Shown piece by piece: positions 37,572 through 51,004 of a stretch of DNA of 64,000 nucleotides. Origin of the DNA: Certhia americana. Lineage: Eukaryota; Chordata; Aves; Passeriformes; Certhiidae. The stretch is from assembly GCA_018697195.1 (NCBI GenBank), contig CM031878.1, positions 66,891,331 through 66,955,330 of the forward strand. Reading direction: 5' to 3'. A program made the position numbers and the translations under genes. Below the pieces are notes generated by a model. The model saw nothing but the letters and a program-made list of their open reading frames with translations. It was not told where the DNA came from and searched no databases. How positions within the stretch are numbered: the stretch's first letter is position 1; each line of letters starts with the position of its first letter.

Positions 37572-37942
37572 TGTTGCAACCGATAGCTGATGATGTGGTG
37601 ATGGTAAAGAAAAGCAGGAAGGGCCTTTGTATGGGTTCTACAGAGATGTTTATTCCAGCCATGAACGCAAGCAGTCCAGGGTCAAAGGCAGGGCTCATGG
37701 GAAGGGTTTAAGTATATGGGTGCTGGGGTCTGTGAGAGCATCAGGGACCAATGGCCAGGGGGCATGGGGCTACAAAGGTGGGATTCGGGTATGTGAGCCA
37801 ATGAGGAAATTGGGAAGGAATGATTGAGTGACACAGGGATGGAGAAGGGATTAACAGGGCTGACCAAACGAGCAAAACAGGGGTACATTGGCATAACAGA
37901 ACAGGGGATCCTGTGAGAGAAGCCTCTTATGTCTCCTTAACA
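37572..37942 (-). mobile_element. Solo LTR of an endogenous retrovirus (minus strand)
   Basis: Read on the minus strand this 371-base unit has the full plan of a retroviral LTR. It begins TGTTAAGG and ends TTGCAACA, giving the TG...CA ends with a short inverted repeat TGTT/AACA. The U3 has two CCAAT motifs in ATTGG orientation on the minus strand (plus-strand CCAAT at 37798-37802 and 37748-37752). A TATA-like ATATACTTAAA overlaps plus 37708-37717. A polyadenylation signal AATAAA (plus TTTATT, 37649-37654) lies about 60 bases further on, so the R region falls between them. No primer-binding site, gag/pol/env sequence or second LTR is adjacent, so this is a solo LTR left by recombination. No clean target-site duplication remains. 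Songbird genomes carry many LTRs of this general style; the exact family is not assigned. Confidence 0.8.
37649..37654 (-). terminator. LTR polyadenylation signal AATAAA
   Basis: AATAAA on the minus strand inside the 37572-37942 LTR, correctly placed downstream of the TATA-like box. Confidence 0.65.
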
Positions 37943-38390
37943 TAGGCAAAGCCTCTCCACAGATCATGATATGGTCATTTTATTGTTTTGGTACTCTTCA
38001 AGAAGAAACCGGTGAGCAACAGTCAAAATTTGCCACCGATGTAGTGAGAGAATTTTATTTTGCTTTGCAGACTTTGGAAGCTCTAGGAAAGCCTAAAATA
38101 GCTTGTGACAGTTGACAATTGTAATAAATATTATCCAAATTCTAGGGTGATCTATAACATTTCTACGTAACTTCTCTTGAGTTCCAACTAATTTTCAATT
38201 TAACCATTTGAATGCTACACAAAAGCTATTGTGGTCCAGATGTCCCGGTATGAAAAGATCAGTGAAGAAAAGGGGTTTTTCTCCCATTCTCCTAAAAAGG
38301 AGTGATGTTTCCTGCACAGGTAGCAGAAGACACACAGTAGGGAAAGAGATGAACAAATAAAAAGAGCAGCAAAGAAGGAAGCAAAACCAA

Positions 38391-38420
38391 CAAGCAAGCA
38401 AGCAAACAAGCAAACAAGCA
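38391..38420 (+). repeat. (AAGC)n / (AAAC AAGC)n microsatellite
   Basis: CAAGCAAGCAAGC followed by alternating AAAC and AAGC units. Confidence 0.85.
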
Positions 38421-39731
38421 TTCTCCATGAGACAGATTACAGACCAGGTTTTAAGAATGTAAAAGAATGCTTTCTTGTCAAAGAAAAAGCCCTGCAAATC
38501 AATTTTGTCCTGGCTATCCTTTGAACAAACAACTCTGTGGTGCCATAGACTCATAACTGTGGCTACTTGCCACAGATTCACTGTGCCTTATTTTTGAGTA
38601 ATGCAAAGGGAAAAATGTGCACAATAAGCAAAATTAACATGAGTAATAAAACAAGCAAGTGTTCCTCTAGAATCCTGGGGTTAACCACATATAATAATAA
38701 AAACAAAGAATAGTGGTAAAAACAATTACACTGCTAGAGTTGTATAACAAACAAAAATATTTATCACTGACATTTCAGGCTAGAATTTGAAAGGTCAAAT
38801 GTGCAATCATGCAGAAAAACCTGGCTTGTGATAGCTTGTCTAACCTGTTGTGGGTTGCCACAGCTGAGAGTGGATCAGTCTTGCTGCATGCAGTTGTCTC
38901 CTGAGAGTTATGTAACTTCTCACCTGCAAATATCAAATTCATGCTCAGTCTTTTTTTAAGAGAACATACGTGCTTACATGGACAATGTATTTCTCACTCT
39001 TTAAAACAATCAGAGTGCTCAGTCTGTATTTTATGATGAAAGTTCTTGTCCAGAAAATGGCAGGAACTTGAAGGGCTGGGCCATCACCCGCTCCATTGGG
39101 ATTACAAGTGACAGAAAAGCACTGAGTCCTACCCTTCATGTGTATGACCTGCCCCAAAATACTTTGCTGTAGCAAGATAGCAAGCCTTTCATGCAGAATA
39201 ACAATGGAAGAATAAATTACAGGAAAAGAGTAAAGGAGATCAAAGACTATTCTAGTCTCTATTTTAATTTCTTATATGGGAGTGCGAACAAATAGAACTA
39301 TTACAGTTACTGATTAAGAGAATGTACTGGTTGGAAACCTGCAGAAACTCGGATGTCACAAGCAATAGATGTGCAGCATAATAAAAGCCTCACCACTACA
39401 CAAGATTACAGTTTCTTTTGTCTCCCTCTACTAGTTTATCCACTAGTATTAAATAGTGTGCTATCATAGTGCCCAAATATTATACTCTGTTGAAGTCCTC
39501 AGAGTTATGTCTGCAAAGAAAACAAAGCTTGCCTCTTTAGCAGCTCTTTGTTAATGTGAGGTCTCTCTTCAAACTGAAGGTTTCAGCTGAAAAATGAAAA
39601 TGCTCACTTTTTTATTCTGTAAAATTAAGTGACCTAATTTCACAAAACCTTTGTGAGTAAATTTAAAAGAGCGGTCAGCAGCTGATTTGGGTGCATATCT
39701 AAAGAATATATGTGCCTCCAGATATTTGCAG

Positions 39732-39988
39732 GATTTGTGTTTGTACGCCTAACTGGGGTCTGCGAATTCCTGTTTGCACATACTTATGTGAGTGTTAACC
39801 TGCCTCACCAGGCTAAGTCTGCTAGCCAACTCCACAACAAGGATGACCTCAGAAGCCCTGTGTTAAGACAGCTTTGTAGTCCTCAAGCAGCACATCAGAG
39901 ATTTGTCGCTGGCCTGAAAGGGTCAGCGAAGGCTAGCTGTGGATGGACCTCTTGGCTCCACTGCAGTTCCTGAGCCGGAGTGCTGCAG
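39732..39988 (+). other. Weak exon candidate with consensus donor
   Basis: A near-perfect donor GCTGCAG|GTGAGTGA has its GT at 39989-39990. Upstream a mediocre acceptor ATTTGCAG (AG at 39730-39731) has only a short pyrimidine tract. A frame stays open from 39710 to a stop at 39971-39973, just inside the putative exon, so a coding internal exon in that frame is excluded. It could be part of a non-coding RNA or chance. Confidence 0.15.
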
Positions 39989-42900
39989 GTGAGTGATTTT
40001 TACCCGGGGGAATGGGGCAGTGAGCTCGGGAAAGCAGCTGATCCAGGGGCCTGTGGCTGATTCCATGGCTCCGTGTACCTTGATGGCATGCAGTTATTGT
40101 GCCTGCATGGGTGCCATGCAATCCAGTGTAATCCTTACACCCAGAGAGCTTAGTGGGGTTTGCTGGTAATTACAAACCAAAACAAGTCAAGTAAAGGTGA
40201 CCCCGTTAAGTACAGCAGTCCTGCCAAGGGCTCTAGGCTGTTTTACAGAGCAAGCGAGGGAAGGAGGGTGCAGAGATTATTCACAACTATCTCTTCATAA
40301 AGCAGAACCTAGCTGACCCAAAGGCATGGCTAAAAAAAGATAAATACTGGAATCTGCTTAGCTTTGTCCTATTTGTGCCTTGTAAGCATAATTTTGAGGT
40401 TATGCAAAATAATTTTGTGTCAAACCCACAAAAAACCCACCCTGTGGATCTAAGGTTTTACTGTTGTTTTTGTGAAGGAAGTCTCATGTGTTGTTTTCTT
40501 AGAAAATGAAGCTCAGTGCATAGCCATATGATTAAAACAGACTCTTTCCTCTCCCCTAAAAAAATAAAATCACATGAGCTCACTTACAAAAGCAACAGTC
40601 AAATCCTGGATTTTGCTGTAGTGTATAAAAACACTTAGCACCATTAACCATTTCCTGGGATAATCAACTCAAGCAGCAGCAGGGTGAGTAAATGAGTGAA
40701 AGGCCTCAAAGAATTTTTTATTTCTTTTATCCAAAGCCTGCTGTAGAAATGTATAAAGAAAAGTTGTAGGGACCATTTAATAATCACAGAAGCAAAAGAA
40801 ATCATGAGAAGGGGGAGACCAATTAGGTATGAAAGAGGGCAGAGGAATGTCAAACAGAAGAAGCATGATTCCAGTTTTTAGTGAAGGTTCATAATAAGGC
40901 TATGTGACAATAGTCAATTTTTATTTTTATTTTTATTGTCCTTGTAATATTTTTGAAATTCTAGGATGAGAACAAAATATTATTATTTCCTTGGCTGCAA
41001 TTTTAAGAAATGTTAAAATTTGGAATTTTAAAAAAATTTTTTGGGGTGGTTGGATTTTTGAGTTTTTCTTAAATTCCTGAGGATGTCATGGCTAATGGTC
41101 TGATTCTGCATGGTGCTGGGTGACCTCCACTGTCACTGAGACATCAAAGCACTCAGCAGCATTCAGAATGGGCCTTTCCCCCCCTACCCCCAAAAGTAAG
41201 AAAAAAACATCCAGTAAACCTAATAGATATTAAATTAAGAAGAAGAGGATAAAGCAGAGAGTCTCATAGCTCCAATGTATGTAGTGGCTGCCATGCTAAA
41301 TGCTTTATCTTGCAGTGGCCTTGGCTTAACTTTCATGTCAGGACTGACTGAACTGTGCTCAGACAGCTCTGCCCACTAGTGCACAGGCTGCTTCAGAGAA
41401 TACAGAGCTGCTCCTTCACCCCAGCTTCATCCTTTTCCGTGCTGTGCCATTGTGCAACATCAAGAGGTACTGATTCCAATAAAGGTCATGTTGCTAATAG
41501 GGGGGGAAAAAAAAAGAAAAGTGCTCTCTCTGCAAAAGCTGCATATTAAACCTGTGATGTTTAATTCGATTCCGCTGAATATGGGCTAGTGTGGACAGTC
41601 CCAAACTCATACAGTGCAGGATTTAATGCCATTAGGAGATAATGAAAATTGAATCTCCACCCCAACATCTCTGCAAAGAAAAACAGCCAGGGCATAACTG
41701 GCTTGAGTGCCAACTCCCTGCAGTGAAGTTCTTGTCAAGCCAATGTGTTATGATATGAAAAATGGATGCTGAAATGTTTATGTCAAATAAGGGAGTGTAC
41801 AAGTACTCTTAGCTGAAATAAAACAAAACCAAAAAGAGGTCCTTGAAAAGGCACATAGCTACATGTTAGGAATCCCTCGCTATCTGTTCAGAGCTCCTTT
41901 GTTGCTGAAGGAAAGGGCAGCCAGCTGCCTGGGCAGCCTCTCAGCTGAAGTGGCAGTAGGTGTGGTGTGGCGCCCTGGAAGTCTCCAGGGCTGTGCTGAT
42001 TTACATCTGCTGAGCGTTCAGCGTGTCTGTAGAGCAGCGTGTCTGTAAAGCTCCATTAGAAATTTAGCTTTAGTCTCACGAATTATGGTATTTAAGTGAT
42101 TGAAAGATTGTCCTTCAACCAGCTGAATTTCCTAACTTATCAGCAGAAGTTAGAGCCATAACAAACCTGTGGAGCATTTCTCAGCCACCTGGCTGGAGTA
42201 AACCTGCTCCCTGTGAGCATAAAGCAGCAGGTATGTTTATTGTGCGAGTAACAAGGTCACTGACCGTTCAGCTGTAGGAGCAAACTCGATTAAGACTGGT
42301 GATAATCTTTTGAAAGACTGTAATTTATCTCCATTTGAAGAGTATTATCTTTGTTCTACAGCTATCACGGAGAACAAGGTTAACAAATATTCCGTGATGT
42401 ATTTTTGAAAGCTTTAGTCAGATCTTGTATATTTAAGCCTTTCTAAACGGCTGTCAAAGGCAAGGAAACAAAGTGTCAAATTTGTACACAGACCTACCTA
42501 ATGGCCTTTATCTGAGAGAGTGGTTTATGATTTATACAGTCCCTACCTTTGCTTAAACAATTTCTTTTTTGCTCTGTTGTGAAGGCAATTTTATAGCATT
42601 ACTCACGTGGGAGAGATTAGCCCCAAAGACAGATCACACTGAAGGAAGTAGGAGATTTAAAACACACAGAGACATGATGCAAACCATATGATAATCAGCT
42701 TTTATTACTAATTACTTCTGAATTGTCAGTTGACTGTGTTTGGATATAAAAGTTATAATTATAAACGTGCATTCTATTTCAAAAGGGATTGTGCTCATAA
42801 AAAACTTTCAATTGTCCTTAACATTTAAGTAAACTGTCACCTTCAATGATGTTGCATAAATATGAATAAAAATGCATTCTTTTTATCCTTGAATAAATAT

Positions 42901-43157
42901 TAACAACATAGGTAAGTAAGAGAAAACTCTCTACATGATTTAAAGAATCACGGAAATACTACCCTCAGGAAAAAAGGAAAGAAATTAGTCCTGGATATGC
43001 CTCCTGAATATTTTTTCTTAGAGAATTATTCTTGTAGGGTCTTTCTGGGAGTCTTGTTGAATACAGGATTGGTATCTGGATTACAGAAAGAAGCCGCATA
43101 TGTAGTTAAGCATAAATATAAATTATGTATATGTGTATGGTTGTGCATGTGCTTATA

Positions 43158-43160
<3 letters not shown>

Positions 43161-43204
<44 letters not shown>
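43161..43204. repeat. (AT)22 microsatellite
   Basis: Forty-four bases of pure alternating AT, flanked on both sides by ATGC-containing variants (about 43121-43240). The Y/I-rich open frames over it are repeat translations. Confidence 0.95.
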
Positions 43205-43207
<3 letters not shown>

Positions 43208-45339
43208 TATATGCATGCACATAATATATATGAATTTATGCATCCATATCCACATACATTATGTGTATTTAATCACATGGTCTTTAATTTCAGGTATACA
43301 CAAGAAAATTGAAAAGTAGAGCAAATGCATCAAGACTGTATGTTTCTTTGCACGTACTCATTCTTGTGAAAATCCTGTGCAATTCCTCTGGGATCAAATG
43401 CTCTCAGCTGGTTTTGTCACATAGTAGATTTTGCTAGCGTTAGTGAAAAAGATTTTAAGACTACTTACACATGAAGACACAGTGGTGCCATTCAATCCAA
43501 GAAGTTGTGACTCCTCTGTTTTCCTCAGGACCTAGCAATGAGACTGTGCCTAATGTGTTTTTGACCATGCCAACTGGCTTCTTGGTGAACCCTGCTGCCA
43601 GTTCCAACAGATTTGTGGTTGCCATTTGGCCTGAGAATTAGCACTCTTTGAAAGAGTGTTAAGGCTGTCTTGCTCTTTAAGACAGTGTTTTTCTCTGGAT
43701 CTGTTTTGATTGAGTGTTCTACCACAGATGCCTTGTGGAATTGCTAGAAAGAATTACCAGCATGGATAAAAATATAGTCCCTGTGGTACAGGTACAGTAA
43801 TGTATCAAGGATCAACTTGTAATATTAAAGAGAAATTGTTAGACCAACATTTTCCATTTCCATACTATTTTTTGTTTTCTTTTGGCTGTCAGTACTATAG
43901 TATTTGCCAGTGAGAATGCAATTCTTTTCAGGTACTTTGATCCACTCCATAGTAATTATTAATGAATGATGAGACCAGAACAAAGAAACACTATGTTAAC
44001 TTTGGGCTTGGCATCATCTCCAGCCCTTTAGCCTTCCAAAATGTTATTGACTTGATAACTTGCAATGCAAGAGAAGCCTGAAAATTACAAGAGTCTTAAT
44101 TATCTCAGACAATATACATTTCATGCAATTTTTGATTCTTTAAAAGTAGGTAACAAAGCTGTAGTGTCCTAGAGCACAGACAAGGGAATGGACAACCAAT
44201 GAGAGGTGGATGTTTCTCTGATAGTTCACACCATCTACTAGTTAAGATGTTTGTGTTCTTGATTCTGTAGTCTAGAAGGCTGAAACAGACAAAGATGCCT
44301 CTTGTGTATATTTATATAATATAACACTTTGTAATTTACCCTGGAGTTACATAGCTGCTGGAAATTGGTTATAGTCCAATAAATAAGACCACTCAAACTC
44401 TATTTGAGAGGCTGTACTTTTTTAGTTTAACTAAAACATCTAGAAATAATGGAAAATGAAACTAATATGTCAGTATTGACAAGAAATATTATCAGTCTTG
44501 ACTAAAATCAATGCTTCCTTCATGAATTTTATTTTATCTTATTTATAGACCTTTCTGTTGCTCTCATCCCCAAATTACCTATGGCTTTCATAGAAACCAA
44601 TGAGGTTAGCATCAGACATCCCCTGGGAGATCAGAAAGATTAGTGTCTTCATTTTTCAGATGAGAAAATGGAGTCACACCTTGCAGACCTGGCTCCTTTC
44701 AGACCACAGAGAACACAGGAAGCTGAACAAAAATTGATCACCATGACAATATGAGTTGAATTTCAGTTGTTCTGCTTTTCAATCCAACTCCTTCTTTTTA
44801 ACAGTCTTTTTTCAGAGATAGTTGACACATACAGCTAATATAAATTGATTTCACTCAACACACCTACAGCCATTAAAAGAAAAATAAAAATCTGCTGATT
44901 GAGAGGAAGAAAAAAGGGTAAAAGAAAGAAATACAGGCCATATTTTAAGGTTTTTAAGAATGTAGTGTAAATGTGAATATTCGTATTCTTCTGTTCCAAG
45001 CTATAATTAGTGGTTCCACATTCCAGAAATATGAATTTAGTAGACTCACAATGCCCATTTACCTGCTTTCAAACATTCATTATGTTACATCAATTGTGAT
45101 GCTTGCATGTTCTTTCCCTATTTTTGTACTAAATTTTAATTATAATTATTTACTGCTTCTCTGAACTTGTTTCATTGTGGACTACATTTTTCCCACACAA
45201 TAAAAGGAAAGTAATGACCTAAAATCTGAAGTATGTGTATTTAAGACCTAATCAATAGCTCTCGTCAAACACATTCCTTTGGCCTTATAAATGCTATGGG
45301 TTCAGTTGCTGTCCATGAAAAAGAGAGAATTAAAAATGA

Positions 45340-45640
45340 CCCAGGATTATTTAGATGAGGAGAAAGGCAATTAAATGATAAATTAGTGTTAACAGTTTTT
45401 CTTATGACAGGCAAGCTTCATTCCATCTCATCCAGCAAATACAGTAATCCAGACAAATTATTCATTAGGAACTAATTGGTGCCATTGTTGGGAGGCAAGA
45501 TTTTAATGGCCAGTTGGTTTAAAGAAGGATTATCTGAAAGGAGTTGGTCAACTGCCAGAAGCTGTTTGCAATGACAAATTGCTCACAATGAATTGTTTAG
45601 AGAGAAAACACTACTTTTTGTTTATGAAACAAATCTGCAT
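45340..45640. promoter_or_regulatory. Possible conserved enhancer block
   Basis: Dense TAAT/ATTA cores (GGATTATTTAGATG, GGCAATTAAATG, TTATTCATTAGG, ACTAATTGG), interspersed with non-repetitive sequence and no transposon signature. Called from motif texture only. Confidence 0.2.
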
Positions 45641-48566
45641 GCCAGTCAGTCAAGCTCAGTATGAAGGATGTTTGGTATAAGGTCATGAATACAACAATGG
45701 TTTGCTTTTCTTAGTATGTGCTGTTTATGTCTCTTGAAGCTGTAACTGCTAAATAGCAGCAAAAAGTAGTTAGCAACTCCAGAATTGGGTCTATTATTGT
45801 AACAGAGAAAAGCTGCCTAGAAGTGTTTTCATATCCATCTCTTTTTTTTTTTTTTTTCATTGCAAATCTTTCTGTATTCAAGGGGTAATCTGAAAATACC
45901 TGTGTGCAATGACTTGTAGACATTTTCAGGAATTCTAATGATGGGACTGGATCATTTAAATTCAGTAACCTATCTTCTACTGCTGCAAAGCCTCTCTAAG
46001 TGATTCAAGCCATCTAGCTCCCGTGAAGAAGCAATATGATTGCCAGTGCTCCCTCAGAGCTGCTAAGAAATAACCATTAAAATTTGCTTTCAACAGTGTT
46101 TCTTACAGCACAGTAATTTAATGATATGTGTTGTTCACAGATGTCGAGGAGGTAGATGTTGCACAATAGTCAGTACAGTCAGATTAATGGTTTTGCCAGC
46201 AAATGTTATTGTAAATGTACTCAGAAGACTGCAATCAATTTTCTGCACAGCACAAAACATAGCCCATGTCCAGTTGCACAACACTGCATGACATTCCCCT
46301 CTCGCCTACATGGAAACAATTTCCAAGAGGCCATGCTGCCTTTCTGGTGCATTTATCTTTGTCCTAGCCTAAATATAATGTAAGCCTCCCTATTCTTTAA
46401 AGACAATACTTTCACACATAGAATAGCCTTTGTGCAAGAAAGTTGCTATGGAAATCCATTCTAACATTTTTTTCTGGCTAAAAACCCCTTCCAGATAGCT
46501 CTGTATAATGTCAAACCTTGTATGTCATGCAGTGACTGCCTACAAGTATATTAAAACATATCTGATGGGCAAGGGGGATGCTGTGCAGTAAAATCATCTA
46601 TGTACTTCTCAGCAGAGAGGAAAGGTACTCTCTGTGGTCAGTGAGAGAAATGGAATCCTAAACTGGAGTGCAAGACAGACAAGGGAGATGTAACTCCAGT
46701 GGTATTCAAATTCAAAAAAGATATGTTTTATGCTATACAGAAAAGAGAAGGACCATCCAATGCAGCTTTAATGGTTGTAAAATAGAACTGTAAGGGATAT
46801 CTGCAGCTGACGTTACTGAGCCTGAAGACAAGAGTACTATAGCTTTCCAAGTTGTCCCTATCCCCACAGTCTGGACAGTCATATGAGCCTGTATTTTTCA
46901 GGCAGTAGGTCTGCCTGAAATTGTCTCAAAAGGTTGGAAGAAGCAGGAAATAAGTATAATCAACTGAACACCCGCTCAGATATTAATCTGCTGTTACCAG
47001 CAACCAGTGATCAGGCATTGAACACTTCAGCAAAGAATCTACTCAAATATACTCAAAGAATATTTAAGTTGAAAATAGTTCCGTCTGATGTACTTCAGGA
47101 CTAAAATGATTCCAATTATTTTAGACATTTATCCCTCAATTCTTATCTTGAAATCATTTTTCTTGATATTTGAAGTTATGAATACCAGTCTACAGAAAAC
47201 TGAGTGAGTGTGGAACACAAATCTATGAAGTTCACAAGCTGTCATGTACCTTCAAGTGTGCAGTTTCTAAATGCACATATTTCTATGTCAGTGAAAGCAC
47301 CAGGACAATGACCAGATTTGTTTCTATTTTTGCAGTTTTTATGCTTCCAAGCCAGTCACATACATCAGTTATCAGATGTGATTTGATATTTACAAAAAGA
47401 GCTGTGATGTAAAGCAGATCCAATTCAAGAGGGAGTCTTATCTCACTGTTCACTTCTACACTGCTCCTTTCTCCTGCTGGAGATTATTGCTCAAATGTGT
47501 CAGCTCAATTGTTTGCTCAACATGGTTCAAAATATATCTGCCCAGTAAAAATATTTTGGGTAAGTGTGGTGATTTCATAGAACCAGCATAGGGCACAGTC
47601 ACCAGGTCTGTTCCTCAATACATTTTGGTGAGCATACAGGAGCAGGTGTGCACTGCTCTGGTCCATAGATTTGTAGGGAAAAAACCAAAACCCTAAATGT
47701 TCATCCATACATTTGCCATGTAACTCTTCACTGATTTGATTTACACTGCTACGCTACAGGCAATAATGGAGGATTTCGATGCTTACACCCACACTGAGGC
47801 TGTTTCTCTGTCCCTTGTCTCACAGGAAAACACTCATAATTGAAGATAACCCTCCAAAAATTCAAGACAACTGTTGAGCTTTGATCACAATGATAATCAG
47901 TTTTATAGTATTCTGAAAACAGGACAGATCTCAAAGGTGATATCATATCATCTGTCACTGGGGAGCATTTTTTTTTTTTTTTTCTGTTATCTCATTCCTG
48001 ATAAGATGTACCTTTTGCGATGAGTTTGGACTGAAAAGTACTTATCTGGCAGTGAGCTCTGACTTTTCAGAAATTTTCACTTAGTTAGAAAGCTCAGAGA
48101 TCATATAAAAATAGCTACAAAGTGAGCAAAAGAAATGGGAATGTTTCTTTAGTTTTTCAACTGATGTATTTACTGAGAGCATCCCTAGTTATTCTAGGAA
48201 CATTTGTTAAATGTACAATAAAAAGGAAAAAACATGTGCTCATTTTTATAGGCAAAATAACTCTTCAGAATTCAAAAGGTTTTTAGTACACCTAACTTTT
48301 TTTAGTGTTGGGACTGTGTTGCAAACACATCTGGCATGGAAAGTTTGAAACATTACGCAGCTTTCCTGTGACGCATTAGCAGTGTTTATGTGTATAAGAG
48401 CAGGTTCATGTAGAACCCAATTGTGGTCAAAAATACTGAACTGTGAAAAGTCAATGCTGATTATAATCATAATCATTACATCTGAAGCAGACTGCAGATA
48501 GGAATGCCTCTCTTTCTATTTTGTTTCTGTTTCCTTTACAGCTTTCACAGGCTTGTCAGCTTGGGG

Positions 48567-48589
48567 AAAAAAAAAAAAAAAAAAAAAAA
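48567..48589 (+). repeat. Poly(A) run, A23
   Basis: Twenty-three A followed by G and further A runs. No retroelement body recognised upstream. Confidence 0.9.
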
Positions 48590-49289
48590 GAAAAAAAGAA
48601 AAAGGATTTGCTTGCTAGGCAGGAGGGTCTCTGTGTCTTGCAAGAAGGAACTTTGCTCACAATTCTGGATGGGCATTTGGAAAAGACTGCGAATTTCCCG
48701 AAACTTAGCACATTGCCTTGTCATGTTGAAGTACGGAGCTGCAGAGAATGGCATCCATTCTTGTGTTTAGGCATTACAAAGTGTGGAGTTTCTTTTTTCC
48801 CCTTTCAAGTACCATGCTTCTTTCCAACAGTTGAGCAATGGTAGGAATGTAAAGTAGAGGTCCCTGATCTAAGTAAATATTAATTTTGTGCCTTTTTAAA
48901 TACTGATTTTGACATACTCAGCTATAAACAATTTTCACAGGCTTTCTAATTTGGTCCATCACAACATCCTAGCAAGTCAAATAGGTCTCTGAGTCGGGTA
49001 GATAAGCACAACAGAGAAAGGGTGTCTATAAACAGAGGCAGAAAAAAACCCAAGTTCACATCTGGGTCAGTGAACAATCGTTGGTGTTTGGGAAACAATG
49101 TCAGCAAACAGCAGCACTTAACATTGCTTTAAAAAAATTAAGTGCTCCTGGTCTGATAGAACTGTCCTTGAAATCAAAGGGAGTTTTTTCCTGATTATAA
49201 TGGAAACTGGATAGAAATGTAATACGAATATGATTGCATCCTTAATGCATTCCACAAATCTAGCTATTTATTAGAAACATGGAATTCTA

Positions 49290-49321
49290 CATAAATCATT
49301 ATCTGCATAAATCGTTATCTG
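49290..49321 (+). repeat. 16-bp tandem duplication
   Basis: CATAAATCATTATCTG followed by CATAAATCGTTATCTG, one mismatch. The pair is flanked by GGAATTC on both sides (49281-49287 and 49321-49327), which suggests a slightly longer duplicated segment. Confidence 0.85.
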
Positions 49322-49342
49322 GAATTCAGAATGCCTTTAGAC

Positions 49343-49371
<29 letters not shown>
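49343..49371 (+). repeat. Poly(A) run, A29
   Basis: Twenty-nine A, then an A/C-rich tail to about 49395. Only 22 bases after the 16-bp duplication. Confidence 0.9.
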
Positions 49372-49379
<8 letters not shown>

Positions 49380-51004
49380 CAAAAAAAACCAACAACACAA
49401 GAACAAGGAAAATAGAAAATTAGGAAAACCAGTTTGTCATTGTCAGAAGAGCTGCATGTACTTACTAGTTCTGTTTATGAACATTTGCAGAAATGTTCTA
49501 GGGGTACATATGTTCATATGTTCCTACTTTGCATTTTAAAAAAATGGTATGCAAATTCAAAATAAAAACTTGAATATACACCAGCATTTTTGAGCTCTGC
49601 ATAAGAGGTGGTTTTGCACTGGCAAAAGCTAAAAACACTGAACTGGCAAATAATGGGAAATATTTGAAACCTTCTCATATGAGTCCATGTTTGCACCTGG
49701 CAGGCATATAAAAGTGCAGGACTTTGGAGATGCACTGCTGTTTGAATATAAGCCCTTGTTCCCAAATTCTACCCCATCTTTCAAGATAAAAGCACATGAA
49801 AGTGCTAATTCCATAGGACAGGCATGTAGTAGGTTGACATTACTTTTGGGTCCCAGGAGCTTTTAAAATTTTTTTCCCTCTAAAAGCTCCAGCTATATTT
49901 AATATTGAAGAAATATTCTATGAGTGCCTGTGAATAACAGCTGAACCTACCTGCAAGTCTGATGTCTAAATGGAGGAATCAGGCAAGCTGGTGACAAGGG
50001 AAGAGGAGCTGGCATTCCCACATTTGGGCTGTTGATATCTTTCCATCCACACACAGCACACTGAGAACTCCAGAGCGACACTGGTTCATCTGTAATGAGG
50101 AGAGGTTTTAGGTCTGTAACACAGCAAGGAGTATTAGTCTCCACACAAAAGCATCTCCCTTGCTCCCTGTGCACATTCTTTCCTTTTGACATTTAAAACA
50201 TCAGGCAGAGGTCAGGCCTTCTATTGGAAGGCACAGCAAAACCCTTGGCATGAAGTGTTCTGTTGAGTCAGACTGGACACTTAGCCAGTCCATTTGCTTC
50301 CAGACTGAAACTGCCTGAACTGTCCTGCTCATGCTACCTTTGATTTTGTTTAGTTGATGGATCCCAAAATCACACCATTAATGAGCGAGATGCAAATACC
50401 CTAGTGATGAGCCATGTACCTTTGGCAGATGAAACTTTTAAACACTTGTCTCATCAAAGTATTTGATGTTTTTCCCATATTAGCCTATTTTATTCCTGCC
50501 ACTTTTCAGGTTTGTTAGCTAAAATAAAGAAAGCAAAAACTGCTGATCTTTCTGAATTTTGATTACTTTAGGTAGAAACTAAGCTGGGTTTACCTCAAAG
50601 AAAGTAGCCAGGGACAAGTACATTGCAACTGGAAAAACTGTCATAGAAACAAACAGAAAGGAAATGAACACAAAGTAATTCATGAAAGTAACAGAGAAAA
50701 AGCAAGAGTAGATATTGCTTCATACACAGACTAACAGGTGAAAAAATAAAAATATGTAATAGTTCACTAGATGTTCAGAGGTTTTACACACTGGATTGTC
50801 ATATTTATTTATGTGATACCATGCTCTTAGCTGTGTTATCCAGGACCTTTTCTGAAAGTTTAAAATATGTATTGCTATAGGAAATCTTAAGGTGAAAGTT
50901 TATATGGTTACTTTTTAGAACCTGAAAATGAAGTCAGATGATACTTGAATATTTCACATTATTTCAGCCATTTAAGTTACTTACTGCCTAGTAGGTTTTC
51001 CTTT

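Noticed and set aside
42940..43060. AGAATCACGG phrase resembling the reverse end of a CR1 element
   Set aside because: The following sequence does not continue as CR1, so the similarity is limited to about ten bases.
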